Below, piece by piece: positions 17,876-26,422 of a DNA stretch of 64,000 bases. Positions within the stretch are counted from its first letter, which is position 1. The number at the start of each line of letters is the position of its first letter. This DNA is from Thermincola ferriacetica (GTDB lineage Bacteria; Bacillota; Thermincolia; Thermincolales; Thermincolaceae): positions 1 through 64,000 of the forward strand of contig NZ_LGTE01000005.1 in NCBI RefSeq assembly GCF_001263415.1, written 5' to 3'. Both the position numbers and the translations under genes were made by a program. Under the pieces are notes generated by a model. It saw only the letters and a program-made list of their open reading frames with translations. It did not search any database and was not told the DNA's origin.

Positions 17876-19324
17876 TTAGTGAACGGGGTTAGTACCAGCG
17901 TCAACAGTATTCCAGTAGAAGTCGTTGTTCTTCAGTTGTTCAGCCTTGGAGTCAGTATGGCACTTGTAGCAGACAGCCATGTTATAGTAACGCTTCAGAG
18001 CAGAAGATGCGTTAACGTCAGTACTTACACCCTGTTGATCGCGAGCATCCTTCATGATGCTGTTGTCTGTACCGTGTGCATAGTGGCAGGACAGACATAC
18101 CATGTTGGCGTTAGGAGTACCGTTAGCATCCGGCTCGCCAATCATACCGGCCTTAAGGCCTTGTACGATTTTGTGACGGAATGCCTTGGAGAAGGTACCG
18201 GTTTCAGTCTGAGCGCTGTTGGAGTTGTAGTCGGTATGGCAAGCAGCACAGTAAGCGTTTACGCCTTTCTGATAGCTGGTTACCTTAACTATAGGAATAC
18301 CGGCTACAGTTTGCAGCAGTTCTTCATTCATCTTAACAACAGTAGCAGGAGCTATGTCCATTTGAATGTCAGCAGGGTTAACACCATTCAGTACACCTTT
18401 GGGGTCGGTGAAGAAACCGCCACGGTAGTTAACTTCCAATACATCGTTCCAGGACTTAGATGGGTCGCCCGGATACTTGTAAGAAAATTGACCGGTTGCC
18501 GGATCCTTAACACGGATCTGGGTCCAGTAAACTTTCGGCTTACCATAAGTGTAACCGTAGAGCCATGGACCGGCAATAGCCTTACCGGCAGAATCTTTGG
18601 CAGTATATTTGCCAGTAGCTGAATCAAAAGCAACAGTAGCGTTAACTATCTTGGTACCACCCTGGTCAGGAGTACGGGTACCCAGACCGTTCGGGTTGTA
18701 GTGAAGTAGCCTGTCACTGTAGGAACCGTGTGGGCTGTGGCAGCTAGCGCAAGTGAAGTCCTTGCCCCAGGTGTTGGGATCAGTGCTGGTTCTGTTACCA
18801 CCGGGAGCTGCACTTACCTTCATAGCGCCGGTAGCCAGGTGGACGGAAGCACCGTTAGCAGGATCACCGCCGAAGGTACCGGCATTGGAAGCCATAGCAC
18901 CATCAGCAAATACGTTGTAGAAACCTAAAGTACCGTCATGGCATGCAGTACAGGTGTTGTAGATACCGTTCCTGAACAGTAATTGCCGGCCGGAAGCGGT
19001 GTGTGTCTGGTGACAGGAAGCACAGGAGTTGGTATCGTTGGCATATTCGCCGTGAGTTCTTTGACCGTTTTTGTTCTTAATTACAGTTGCAAAGCTTTCA
19101 GTAGTACCGGTAGCGCCTTCACCGGTTTTGTTGGCGTTAACCAGGCCGTTGGAGAGATCCCACGAATTAGTGAACTTAGTACCGCTAGTCTCATTTAATT
19201 GAGCGGTAAACTTGTCAGACGTGGAATCTGGTGGGTAATTACCAGGAGCAGCCATAGCTGCAGCTAAACCCACTGTAAAAAGAAGGGCCGCAGATAATGC
19301 CAAAGCTAAACCAAATTTTTTCAC
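17876..19324 (-). CDS. Secreted hexaheme c-type cytochrome, OmcS-like heme pattern
   Basis: 482 residues from a GTG at 19324, 10 nt after AAAGGAGG; a longer frame reaches 19393 but hides the signal peptide. The signal peptide is residues 1-26, ending AAAMA|A. Six CxxCH heme sites begin at Cys101, 125, 192, 359, 410 and 452. Their surroundings, CxxCHxxH at heme 1, CASCHSPHGSY at heme 3, CAACHTD followed by FRHK at heme 4, CLSCHYAH at heme 5 and CYKCH at heme 6, parallel the order in Geobacter OmcS. The N-terminus before heme 1 is about 75 residues longer. It is exported, with no membrane anchor or S-layer domain seen. Role in extracellular electron transfer is inferred. Confidence 0.88.
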   Translation of the reverse strand: MKKFGLALALSAALLFTVGLAAAMAAPGNYPPDSTSDKFTAQLNETSGTKFTNSWDLSNGLVNANKTGEGATGTTESFATVIKNKNGQRTHGEYANDTNSCASCHQTHTASGRQLLFRNGIYNTCTACHDGTLGFYNVFADGAMASNAGTFGGDPANGASVHLATGAMKVSAAPGGNRTSTDPNTWGKDFTCASCHSPHGSYSDRLLHYNPNGLGTRTPDQGGTKIVNATVAFDSATGKYTAKDSAGKAIAGPWLYGYTYGKPKVYWTQIRVKDPATGQFSYKYPGDPSKSWNDVLEVNYRGGFFTDPKGVLNGVNPADIQMDIAPATVVKMNEELLQTVAGIPIVKVTSYQKGVNAYCAACHTDYNSNSAQTETGTFSKAFRHKIVQGLKAGMIGEPDANGTPNANMVCLSCHYAHGTDNSIMKDARDQQGVSTDVNASSALKRYYNMAVCYKCHTDSKAEQLKNNDFYWNTVDAGTNPVH

Positions 19325-19402
19325 TTTTGTGTTTCCTCCTTTAGTACTTAAAGATAATTCTGAGAACTTGACCTTTGTCATGCCACCTTTCACCCCCTTT
19401 CT

Positions 19403-19481
19403 CTGACAGGCTAGGCAAGTCTGTCAGTGGCAAAGCCACATAACAGCGTAAGTGATTAAAGAGGGATTTCCCCTAAATCCC
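19403..19481 (-). promoter_or_regulatory. Structured leader between NHL gene and hexaheme cytochrome
   Basis: On the minus strand a hairpin GGGATTT/AAATCCC (plus 19481-19463) followed by TCTTTAAT looks like a weak terminator. GTGGC-ttt-GCCAC (19439-19427) and CTGACAG/CTGTCAG (19427-19403) follow. Such hairpins could separate transcript stability of the abundant secreted cytochrome from upstream genes. Confidence 0.5.
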
Positions 19482-19549
19482 GGCAAACCCCGGTATAAAT
19501 TATCAGCAGGAGGAAGAAGCTGAAATTGATTAGTACAGATATATAAACC

Positions 19550-20557
19550 TTAAGACTGGTATACTGTTACACGGGCATTAGCGGTATCGGTAATATATAC
19601 GCGGCCCTGGTCATCAACATAGAGGCCGTTAGGTAGGGTAAATTGTTCATTATCCTCTCCCTGGCCGCCAAAGGAGAATATCTTTTTACCGTCTTTGTCA
19701 AAACCATAGATAAAGTGAGTCAGGTTGCTGACTACCAGAATATTGCCTTTTCTGTCTATACCAATACCTCGCGGGTTAACGAAAACAGAGTCGCCTTTAC
19801 CATCTTTGGAACCGTTGATAATCTTCATAAATTTGCCGTTTTTATCAAAGACCTGCACTCGCTGGTTACCCGTATCAACTACATAGATATTGCCATCCCT
19901 ATCGACAGTAACGGCATTGGGAGCCAGGAACTGTCCGGGTTCCCTGCCAGGCTTACCGATAGTCTTTAGGAGTTTGCCCTGCAAGTCAAAGACCAGTACG
20001 GCATGTTTTTTCACATCTGTTACATAGAGCTTGTTGTCATCGATAAACAACCCTGCCGGGGCGGCGATTATATTTTCCGAAGGTTTTTTCTCGGCAAAGT
20101 AATTCAGAAATTTGCCATCAGCATCAACTACAGAAATTGCACCTGTATAAAGGTCTGCTACATAGAGCTTCCCGTCTTTACCGGCTAACCCGTAAGGAAA
20201 CTGGAATTTCCCGGGTTCAGAGCCGTATCCGCCGAATATTTTTAAGGGATTCCCTTCATAGTCAAAAATCTGTACACGGTGGTTATTGGTATCACTGATA
20301 TAAATCTTGTTATCCATAACGGTTACTGCCATCGGCTTTTCAAATTCCCCACCGCCGAATTTACCGTAGATAACCTTTAGAAAAGTCGGTTGCCCGGTCA
20401 GATTTTGGGTCACTTTGGGTACTATTTCAAAAGGCGACTTATTCATCAGATAAGAATAACCGAAACCGATTACGGCAATCATAAACATCAACTGAATCAA
20501 CCAATAAACGTATTTACGTTTAATTTGGATCGGTCTTCTCTCGGCAATTGTAGTCAT
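19550..20557 (-). CDS. Membrane-anchored NHL-repeat beta-propeller protein
   Basis: 335 residues. An N-terminal transmembrane helix (about 19-37, LIQLMFMIAVIGFGYSYL) is followed by a six-bladed NHL propeller. Repeats carry the pattern (A/G)-V/I-D-xxGN-I/LYV-xDxxNxRVQVFD-xxGKF, seen for example at IYISDTNNHRVQIFDYEGN and IYVVDTGNQRVQVFDKNGK. The propeller should be outside the membrane. NHL proteins recur beside multiheme cytochrome genes in metal reducers; scaffold or assembly function is inference. A stable hairpin precedes the start codon. Confidence 0.9.
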   Translation of the reverse strand: MTTIAERRPIQIKRKYVYWLIQLMFMIAVIGFGYSYLMNKSPFEIVPKVTQNLTGQPTFLKVIYGKFGGGEFEKPMAVTVMDNKIYISDTNNHRVQIFDYEGNPLKIFGGYGSEPGKFQFPYGLAGKDGKLYVADLYTGAISVVDADGKFLNYFAEKKPSENIIAAPAGLFIDDNKLYVTDVKKHAVLVFDLQGKLLKTIGKPGREPGQFLAPNAVTVDRDGNIYVVDTGNQRVQVFDKNGKFMKIINGSKDGKGDSVFVNPRGIGIDRKGNILVVSNLTHFIYGFDKDGKKIFSFGGQGEDNEQFTLPNGLYVDDQGRVYITDTANARVTVYQS

Positions 20558-20565
20558 TTATTGTT

Positions 20566-20587
20566 CTGGCCTACCCTTGTAGACCAG
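20566..20587 (-). promoter_or_regulatory. Hairpin covering the ribosome-binding region of the NHL gene
   Basis: Minus strand CTGGTCTAC-aagg-GTAGGCCAG, a 9-bp stem with one G-U pair, ends 8 nt before the ATG. The only purine-rich stretch before the start, AAGGG, lies in its loop, so it could tune translation. Confidence 0.5.
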
Positions 20588-20628
20588 TCTTCACCTCTCT
20601 TTTTTATTTGTGAAAAATGAGAGAAACA

Positions 20629-21288
20629 CTACTTCAAGCGGTTCAAAGCTTCCTGAGCATCTTTGAAATTAGGATCGTAATTCAGCGCCTCTTTGTACAT
20701 GGAAGCGGCGCCCTCTTTATCACCGCTCTTTTCTGCGGCTACACCGATATAATAAAGCACGTCGGCTGAACCGGGACGGTTCTGATTAGCCTTGTTTAAA
20801 GCCTTGAAAGCCTCATCATATTTGCCCATATCGGTATAAACAATGCCCATCATCATGAAGTTCTTGTAATCAAGAGGAGCCAGCTTGGTGGACTTAGCCA
20901 AAGCCTCAAGGGCATCGTCATAACGCTTCATGTCCTTATAAACCAAACCCATGTTGTAATAAGCATCAGCATACTTGGGGTCAAGATTTACAGCAATTTG
21001 AAACTGCTTTAAAGCCATATCATAATCTTTTTTCAGGTAGTAGGTATATCCCAGATTGACACGATTTTCAGGAACCCTAGGCTCAGCCTCGACCTTGGCT
21101 TCAAAGTAAGCCAACTGTTGATTGATACGGTCCTGGTCAAGGTTATTCCAGAAAAAGTTCTTACCAATCAGGAAACCTGCAGCAATAAATACAGTTGCGG
21201 CGAGCAATACAATAGCTATGGCTTGGAACAGGGTAAAAGTTTTTTCCGACGGTTGCTGAAATCCCTGAGCTGGTACAACAGAACTCAT
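20629..21288 (-). CDS. Membrane-anchored TPR protein
   Basis: 219 residues with one N-terminal transmembrane helix (about 20-44) and four TPR units from about residue 80, for example ADAYYNMGLVYKDMKRYDDALEAL and ADVLYYIGVAAEKSGDKEGAASMYKEAL. The domain faces the outside of the membrane. TPR proteins with similar anchors assist cytochrome maturation or assembly. The ATG lies 8 nt after GGGGG. It sits between the 12-heme cytochrome and the NHL protein genes. Confidence 0.9.
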   Translation of the reverse strand: MSSVVPAQGFQQPSEKTFTLFQAIAIVLLAATVFIAAGFLIGKNFFWNNLDQDRINQQLAYFEAKVEAEPRVPENRVNLGYTYYLKKDYDMALKQFQIAVNLDPKYADAYYNMGLVYKDMKRYDDALEALAKSTKLAPLDYKNFMMMGIVYTDMGKYDEAFKALNKANQNRPGSADVLYYIGVAAEKSGDKEGAASMYKEALNYDPNFKDAQEALNRLK

Positions 21289-21341
21289 TTGTCATCCCCC
21301 TTAATTGATTAATTTGGTTCCAGGACAATCTGAGCTGGAAT

Positions 21342-22505
21342 CTAGGAAGTACGGTGACAGCTTCCACAAAGGTCTTGCACATGACATTGCAAGCATTTTT
21401 TCTCCAATCTGCCGTACCTGGGCGGTACGGGTATCGGATGGCTTTTGCGCCAGTCATATTTATGGATACTGGGGTGGCAGGAGGAACAAGCCCCTTTACT
21501 GGTTGTTCCCGGCACATCGGTACGTGGACTATGGCAAACCATACATTTCTCGGTATTCGGCCCTTTATTAGCCGCTATACCGTGTTCAAAGGCCCAGTTA
21601 TCGTTATGGCTGGGCGGCCTTTTCCTGTGGCAGTCGGAACAATAAGAGTTATTGGCTGCATAACTGGCGGCAGTGGTTTTCTTTTCAGCGCCTATCAGCC
21701 GGTCCAGGTACTGGGAAACAATGTCCTGCTCTTTGTCTTCCAGTTCCAGAGACTTGCCGCCATTAGCCGTAATGAAATCATGACAGGTAGCACAATAATC
21801 TATCGATTTTCGGGCCAACTGGCCGTGGTTTACTTTGAAATCTTTACGCCGGTGGGAATCTGGCATGATATTGCCCGTATGGCATGCCTCACAGGCAATT
21901 GTCACATTTCTGCGCTGGTGGCAGTCCATACAAAGTTCCATCTTCGGCTGAGTGTATTCCTGGCTCATCAGTTCCCGGCCCTTTTTCAAATCCCAGTTGG
22001 AGAAATCGCCTCCCATAGTTTCACCCCGGGTGGCTATCTTGCCGTGAGCCACGCCCTGGTGACATTTAATACATGGAACTCCCTGTTTGGCATGTTTATC
22101 GTGCGGTATATATAAATCCCCCGTAGGAGTAATTTTCCGTTTCAGTGAATGGCACTGCAAACACCTGGAATCAGGTAATTCCTCGGTCATGATTATCGGT
22201 AATTCGTAGGTCTTTGTAAGATACATGTATAGTTCTTTAGTAGCCACAACTTTGTGCTTCATTTCATTTACCAGCCCGGAATCAACGTGACACTTTACAC
22301 AACTGATCTGGCTGTGAGAAGATGCCTGCCAGGTCACATATTCCGGTTTCATAATATGGCAGGTCTTACAAAAATCCGGAGTAGAAGTCAATGCGGTAGC
22401 TCCATACATTCCGACAAACAGAAACAACAGTACCCCTGTTAAAATCAGAACATACTTAGCAACAGCCTTCCCCTCCGGCACTAATTTTTTTATATTAATT
22501 TGCAT
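21342..22505 (-). CDS. Membrane-anchored dodecaheme c-type cytochrome, NapC/NirT-like N-terminus
   Basis: 387 residues. An N-terminal transmembrane helix (about 18-38) is followed directly by CKTCH and CVKCH in a NapC/NirT-like context (TPDFCKTCHIMKPEY). I count twelve CxxCH motifs in all, spread to the C-terminus (last one LCGSCHRTS). The N-terminal part suggests menaquinol oxidation and the long C-terminal part a heme wire across the cell wall. It is the first gene of the cytochrome operon; GGGGGAACTGTAG precedes the ATG. The function is inferred from family and context. Confidence 0.9.
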   Translation of the reverse strand: MQINIKKLVPEGKAVAKYVLILTGVLLFLFVGMYGATALTSTPDFCKTCHIMKPEYVTWQASSHSQISCVKCHVDSGLVNEMKHKVVATKELYMYLTKTYELPIIMTEELPDSRCLQCHSLKRKITPTGDLYIPHDKHAKQGVPCIKCHQGVAHGKIATRGETMGGDFSNWDLKKGRELMSQEYTQPKMELCMDCHQRRNVTIACEACHTGNIMPDSHRRKDFKVNHGQLARKSIDYCATCHDFITANGGKSLELEDKEQDIVSQYLDRLIGAEKKTTAASYAANNSYCSDCHRKRPPSHNDNWAFEHGIAANKGPNTEKCMVCHSPRTDVPGTTSKGACSSCHPSIHKYDWRKSHPIPVPPRYGRLEKKCLQCHVQDLCGSCHRTS

Positions 22506-22810
22506 CTACAGTTCCCCCTAGGCCTTGGGTATCCTTTAATGTGATACAGCGTAAATTACTGTGATATGGCTTTGATTAATGAATTTGGATCATACCCATA
22601 TGTAGGACCCTTGGAACTCGCGCGCTCATTGCCCCGGTTATCCCGGTCAATGACAATGTTATCACAGGAAACTTGTTCAAACACGTGCCATAAGTCCTGC
22701 TTTTTCTCGGTCCTTCCTTACTATCTACCCCTGCCGAAATGTACTGAACCAATATTCTGATAACAGTAAAAGGAGCATGTACAAAAGTACATACCGGGTA
22801 AAAAAGCCGA
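22506..22810. other. Intergenic region upstream of the cytochrome operon
   Basis: About 300 bp without a credible gene. It holds an inverted repeat ATGTAC-aaaa-GTACAT (22777-22792), a possible operator, and a GTGATAACATTGTCA stretch on the minus strand. No clear -35/-10 pair was found, though the operon promoter should lie here. Confidence 0.4.
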
Positions 22811-22839
22811 AAAAAAGCCGCGGGATTAGTTCCCGCGGC
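22811..22839 (-). terminator. Intrinsic terminator of the response regulator gene
   Basis: GCCGCGGGA/TCCCGCGGC (22831-22839 with 22817-22825), 9 bp, 5-nt loop, followed by six U's on the minus strand. Its 5' half overlaps the end of the coding region, and it separates the regulator from the cytochrome operon. Confidence 0.93.
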
Positions 22840-23506
22840 GGTCATTTACCGCTTTTGAATATGCCATGAGGTTGTTACGTACGGCATAAGCTGCCGCTTC
22901 TGCCCGGTTACTGAAATTAAGTTTGCTTAAAATGCCGCTGACATAGTTTTTGATTGTATTATTACTTAACGTCAGAATCTGGGCAATCTCCTTGTTGGTC
23001 TTACCTTCCGCAATCAAGCTCAGGATCCTTCTTTCCTGCGGATTAAGTAGGGATACATCCTTGGGCTGAGGTTTTGGCTGGCCGTTTTTCACCCTGTCCA
23101 AAACCTTGTTGGTAATGGAAGGATCCAGCAACGCCTTTCCTTCCAAAACCATATGAATTGACCTAATCAGTTCTTCACTGTTGAACTGTTTTAGCAGCAA
23201 CCCGTCTACACCGGCGGAAATACAGGAAAAAATCGCTTCATCATCATTACCGGTAACCAGCATAATGACTTTAATTTTCGGTACCGACTCTTTTATTTTC
23301 CGGCAGCATTCAATACTGTTGCCGTCAGTCATCCTGGCTTCCATTATAATAACATCAGGCTGTAATTCTTCAGCTTTTCTCAGCACTTCGTGGCAGGAAC
23401 CTGTTTGTCCAACTACCTCAAACTCATGGGAACATTGGATAATGAAACTGATTCCAAGCCGTACAACTTCGTGGCTGTCAGCTATAAAAATTTTAGGTTT
23501 AGCCAT
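22826..23506 (-). CDS. NarL/FixJ-type response regulator with Glu at the phosphoacceptor position
   Basis: 226 residues from the ATG at 23506 behind GGGGG; the longer frame has no family support. The receiver domain (1-118) aligns with NarL but has Glu56 where the phosphorylated Asp should be (DVIIMEARM), and Ser11 in place of one acidic-pocket Asp, while Asp10, Thr85 and Lys106 remain. The C-terminal LuxR helix-turn-helix reads LNPQERRILSLIAEGKTNKE and NNTIKNYVSGILSKL. Glu can mimic phospho-Asp, so activity may be constitutive or set by another ligand. No kinase gene is adjacent. It could control the downstream cytochrome operon. Confidence 0.9.
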   Translation of the reverse strand: MAKPKIFIADSHEVVRLGISFIIQCSHEFEVVGQTGSCHEVLRKAEELQPDVIIMEARMTDGNSIECCRKIKESVPKIKVIMLVTGNDDEAIFSCISAGVDGLLLKQFNSEELIRSIHMVLEGKALLDPSITNKVLDRVKNGQPKPQPKDVSLLNPQERRILSLIAEGKTNKEIAQILTLSNNTIKNYVSGILSKLNFSNRAEAAAYAVRNNLMAYSKAVNDRRGN

Positions 23507-23874
23507 TCTACATACCCCCGTATATCTTCTGTTTTGGAACATATTGTGAATGTTAGTATTACATGGTATCGTACAATAGCCTAAGTAAATATACATTATT
23601 ACTAAAGTTACCATACTTTTCGACATGTAAATATAAATCCCTTTTAATATTTATAAATTTGTTTTGTGTAATTAATGGAACAGTTAGAAAATTACGCCGC
23701 TGGTTGCTCCGTATTCGTTGATTGAATTTCCAGTTCAATCATCCAAGAAGAGGCATATTGTGGGAAATACTGTTCATTTTTTTTTAGCGGAATTTGTTAT
23801 CAGAAGAATAATCTGAATCAATCCAGCAAATCCTATAGTCGTTCGGGAAATTAAAATTCAGGAGGTGACATAAC
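23507..23874. other. Divergent intergenic region
   Basis: About 370 bp between the regulator (minus) and the Gln-rich gene (plus). It is AT-rich and contains the inverted repeat GATTGAA-tttccag-TTCAATC (23720-23740), a possible operator. No strong promoter match stood out. Confidence 0.4.
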
Positions 23875-24261
23875 TTGCCATTTCGTCAACAATTACAGCA
23901 AAACCTTAATCAAATCGCTCAAATTTGTCAACAGTTGAGCCAAAACGAGCAATGGAATGTATCAAAACTGGAGCAAATGGTTCAAGCGGAAAGAACCGCA
24001 GCCCAGCAATTACAGCAATGTGTTCAACTGTGCCAGCAAGCAGTTCAACAGATGCAACAACTCAGCGCTCAATTCACATCTGGTCAGTATGGTACTACCG
24101 GAGCCGGAGCAGGAACTTACGGAAATTGGTCAACCAGACCTGTAAACACAAGTAACGCCTTTGTTGGACAAAGTGGTCAATTCGGTACTTTTGAAACTTC
24201 AAATGAACTACAACCAACTGGAAAATCTGCTTTTAACACTAACAAGGATTTAGGTCAGTAA
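23875..24261 (+). CDS. Gln-rich protein of unknown function
   Basis: 128 residues; TTG start at 23875, 9 nt after GGAGG. Residues 1-66 form a Gln-rich amphipathic helix, probably a coiled coil, with Cys18, Cys49 and Cys53 (LQQCVQLCQQAVQQMQQL). The rest is Gly, Thr, Ser and Asn-rich and probably unstructured. No signal peptide. The composition resembles small coat or spore-associated proteins of Clostridia, but I cannot name a family. It has its own terminator. Confidence 0.8.
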   Translation: MPFRQQLQQNLNQIAQICQQLSQNEQWNVSKLEQMVQAERTAAQQLQQCVQLCQQAVQQMQQLSAQFTSGQYGTTGAGAGTYGNWSTRPVNTSNAFVGQSGQFGTFETSNELQPTGKSAFNTNKDLGQ

Positions 24262-24287
24262 ATCCAGCATTTTTCAGTCTCTTTAAG

Positions 24288-24315
24288 GACTGCTGAGAAA
24301 TCAGCAGTCTTTTTA
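24288..24315 (+). terminator. Intrinsic terminator of the Gln-rich gene
   Basis: GACTGCTGA-gaaa-TCAGCAGTC (24288-24309), 9-bp stem with a GNRA-type loop, followed by TTTTT. Confidence 0.95.
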
Positions 24316-24529
24316 ATACAAAAGAATACCACTAACGATGACAAATTACTGCCGAGAATAAACAGGCCGGACGTACTGTTTCGTTTATTCGCCCCTTTTC
24401 CGAAACGTAAAGGCCACCGGAAATATCATGTCCTGCATAAAATCTCTGTAGGTCCATTAATCCCCTGTTCTATCTAAATCCGAAGGTGTCAAAGGTTGCT
24501 TTTGAGATTTTGGTAATACAGATACTTTA

Positions 24530-24736
24530 ACCCCACTCGGCCTATGGCCTTCGGGGGTAAAAAGGTTAGTTTGCCCTGCGGGCAAACTTCAGATTAAAGA
24601 CAAAGTTACATTATAGGGCAAAGGGGAGGTTAAATGATCCCTCCGCTCTGGGCGAAATAGCCCCGCTCCGGAAAACATCTAACCTCCCCGAATTTCTCAG
24701 AATGAACTTTGTCAACGGCCTTTAGTTTGCCCTTGC
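24530..24736. repeat. Palindromic repeat element B
   Basis: Imperfect inverted ends at 24587-24607 (CTTCAG...GACAAAGTT) and 24705-24725 (complement) enclose a second inverted repeat, GGGGAGGTTA/TAACCTCCCC (24623-24632 and 24680-24689). TTAGTTTGCCC is directly repeated at 24566-24576 and 24722-24732; the first copy is half of a GTTTGCCC-tgc-GGGCAAAC hairpin. Its ends are homologous to those of element A at 17 kb, read in the opposite orientation. No coding capacity. The part from 24530 resembles the pyrD-pyrF spacer. I see nothing in 24316-24529. Confidence 0.7.
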
Positions 24737-26094
24737 TAATTTTTAAGACTGTGGATAGGCGCAGGGATCCGCCCGCCTCTTTTCACGAACTCTGCGGAAT
24801 TATATCTGTTTACGGGCATTATCGGCCCCGCACCGAGCAAGCCGCCAAACTCCACCCTATCCCCCACTTGTTTGCCCGGAACAGGTATAATCCTTACGGC
24901 AGTGGTTTTCTGGTTTATTACACCTATAGCCACCTCGTCGGCAATGATGGCCGCTATTGTTTCCGCGGGCGTATCGCCCGGAACGGTAATCATGTCCAGC
25001 CCCACCGAGCAAACACAGGTCATGGCTTCCAGCTTTTCCAGGGTAAGGGCCCCTTCTTCCACTGCCCGGATCATCCCGGCGTCTTCACTGACGGGAATAA
25101 AGGCCCCGCTTAAGCCGCCTACATAAGATGACGCCATAGCTCCCCCTTTTTTTACAGCATCGTTAAGCAGCGCCAAAGCTGCCGTAGTGCCATGAGCACC
25201 ACATCTTTCCAGGCCCATAGCTTCCAATATTTCAGCCACACTGTCCCCAATTGCCGGCGTCGGCGCCAGGGATAAATCAACAATACCAAAAGGCACGCCC
25301 AGCTTTTGGGAAGCTGCCCTGCCTACCAGTTCACCCATGCGGGTAACTTTAAAAGCCGTACGTTTAATAATTTCGGCTAATTCACCAAAGCTGGCGCCAT
25401 TAGCCTTTTCCACAGCATTTTTTACTACTCCGGGACCGCTGACTCCCACGTTGATCACACATTCAGGCTCACCCACACCATGAAAAGCTCCCGCCATAAA
25501 GGGATTATCTTCAGGAACGTTGGCAAATACTACTAACTTGGCACAGCCCAAACCACCTTTATCGGCTGTTCTCTCTGCTGTTTCCTTGATAATGCCGCCC
25601 ATGCGATATACGGCATCCATGTTGATTCCCGCTTTGGTGGTGGCCACATTAACGGAAGAGCAAACCCGCTCCGTGGTACTCAAAGCTACAGGTATGGCGT
25701 TAAGTAGGTTTTCATCACCCTTAGTGAATCCTTTATGCACCAATGCAGAAAAACCACCGATAAAATTAACCCCCACTTCCCTGGCTGCCCGTTCGAGGCA
25801 CTCGGCAAAACCTACATAATCATCTGTCTCGGAAACTTCGGCAACCAAAGAAATCGGCGTTACAGAAATCCGCTTGTTCACTATAGGAATACCGTATTCC
25901 TTTTCAATTTCTTCTCCTGCCTCCACCAGATTAGCCGCCAACCTGGTTATTTTATCATAGATTTTTTGCTGCGCCTTGCGGGGGTCGGCATGAGCGCAGT
26001 CACGTAGGCTGATACCCATGGTAATAGTCCTGATATCCAGATTTTCATTCTGGACCATCCGGATTGTTTCCATTATCTCCTGTATGGTTAACAT
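24736..26094 (-). CDS. DUF711 family protein (UPF0210)
   Basis: 452 residues from the ATG at 26094, behind AAGGGGAA. The family is named PFL_3-like or UPF0210 and has no proven activity; it shares distant similarity with glycyl-radical pyruvate-formate lyase folds. Conserved stretches include [25 protein letters not shown] and the glycine-rich [16 protein letters not shown]. It follows the ACT-domain gene by 16 nt, the usual pair in Firmicutes. The upstream part of the open frame (to 26211) overlaps that gene and is not used. Confidence 0.9.
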   Translation of the reverse strand: MLTIQEIMETIRMVQNENLDIRTITMGISLRDCAHADPRKAQQKIYDKITRLAANLVEAGEEIEKEYGIPIVNKRISVTPISLVAEVSETDDYVGFAECLERAAREVGVNFIGGFSALVHKGFTKGDENLLNAIPVALSTTERVCSSVNVATTKAGINMDAVYRMGGIIKETAERTADKGGLGCAKLVVFANVPEDNPFMAGAFHGVGEPECVINVGVSGPGVVKNAVEKANGASFGELAEIIKRTAFKVTRMGELVGRAASQKLGVPFGIVDLSLAPTPAIGDSVAEILEAMGLERCGAHGTTAALALLNDAVKKGGAMASSYVGGLSGAFIPVSEDAGMIRAVEEGALTLEKLEAMTCVCSVGLDMITVPGDTPAETIAAIIADEVAIGVINQKTTAVRIIPVPGKQVGDRVEFGGLLGAGPIMPVNRYNSAEFVKRGGRIPAPIHSLKN

Positions 26095-26110
26095 CAACTG
26101 TTCCCCTTTC

Positions 26111-26422
26111 CTAAATCCTATGCATAAACTTAAAGATATCTTCGTGCTGAGCCTTAATCTGCAAGCCCAGTTCCCGCCCCTTATCTTCCAGCTTTTCCCT
26201 GAGCAGGTCAAAATCTATAAAGCAATTGCTGATATCTACCACCATTACCATAGTAAAAATATCCTTTAATATAGTCTGGCTGATGTCCAAAATATTGGCG
26301 TTATTTTCCGCCAAAATAGTGGAAATGGCCGCAATAATACCTACCCTGTCCTGTCCAAGGACTGTAACAACAATTCTGTTGCCTGATGTACCTCCTGCTG
26401 CAGCGATTTTATAATCGTTCAT
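26111..26422 (-). CDS. ACT domain protein (UPF0237)
   Basis: 103 residues containing a single ACT domain: [24 protein letters not shown] and [25 protein letters not shown] domains bind small ligands such as amino acids. Homologues always sit next to the UPF0210 gene, suggesting a regulatory subunit; the ligand is unknown. The ATG lies about 10 nt after GAGGGG. Confidence 0.9.
   Translation of the reverse strand: MNDYKIAAAGGTSGNRIVVTVLGQDRVGIIAAISTILAENNANILDISQTILKDIFTMVMVVDISNCFIDFDLLREKLEDKGRELGLQIKAQHEDIFKFMHRI

Noticed and set aside
22576-22845. 89-residue minus-strand ORF in the cytochrome operon upstream region
   Set aside because: Overlaps the regulator's terminator and has no ribosome site or homology that I recognise.
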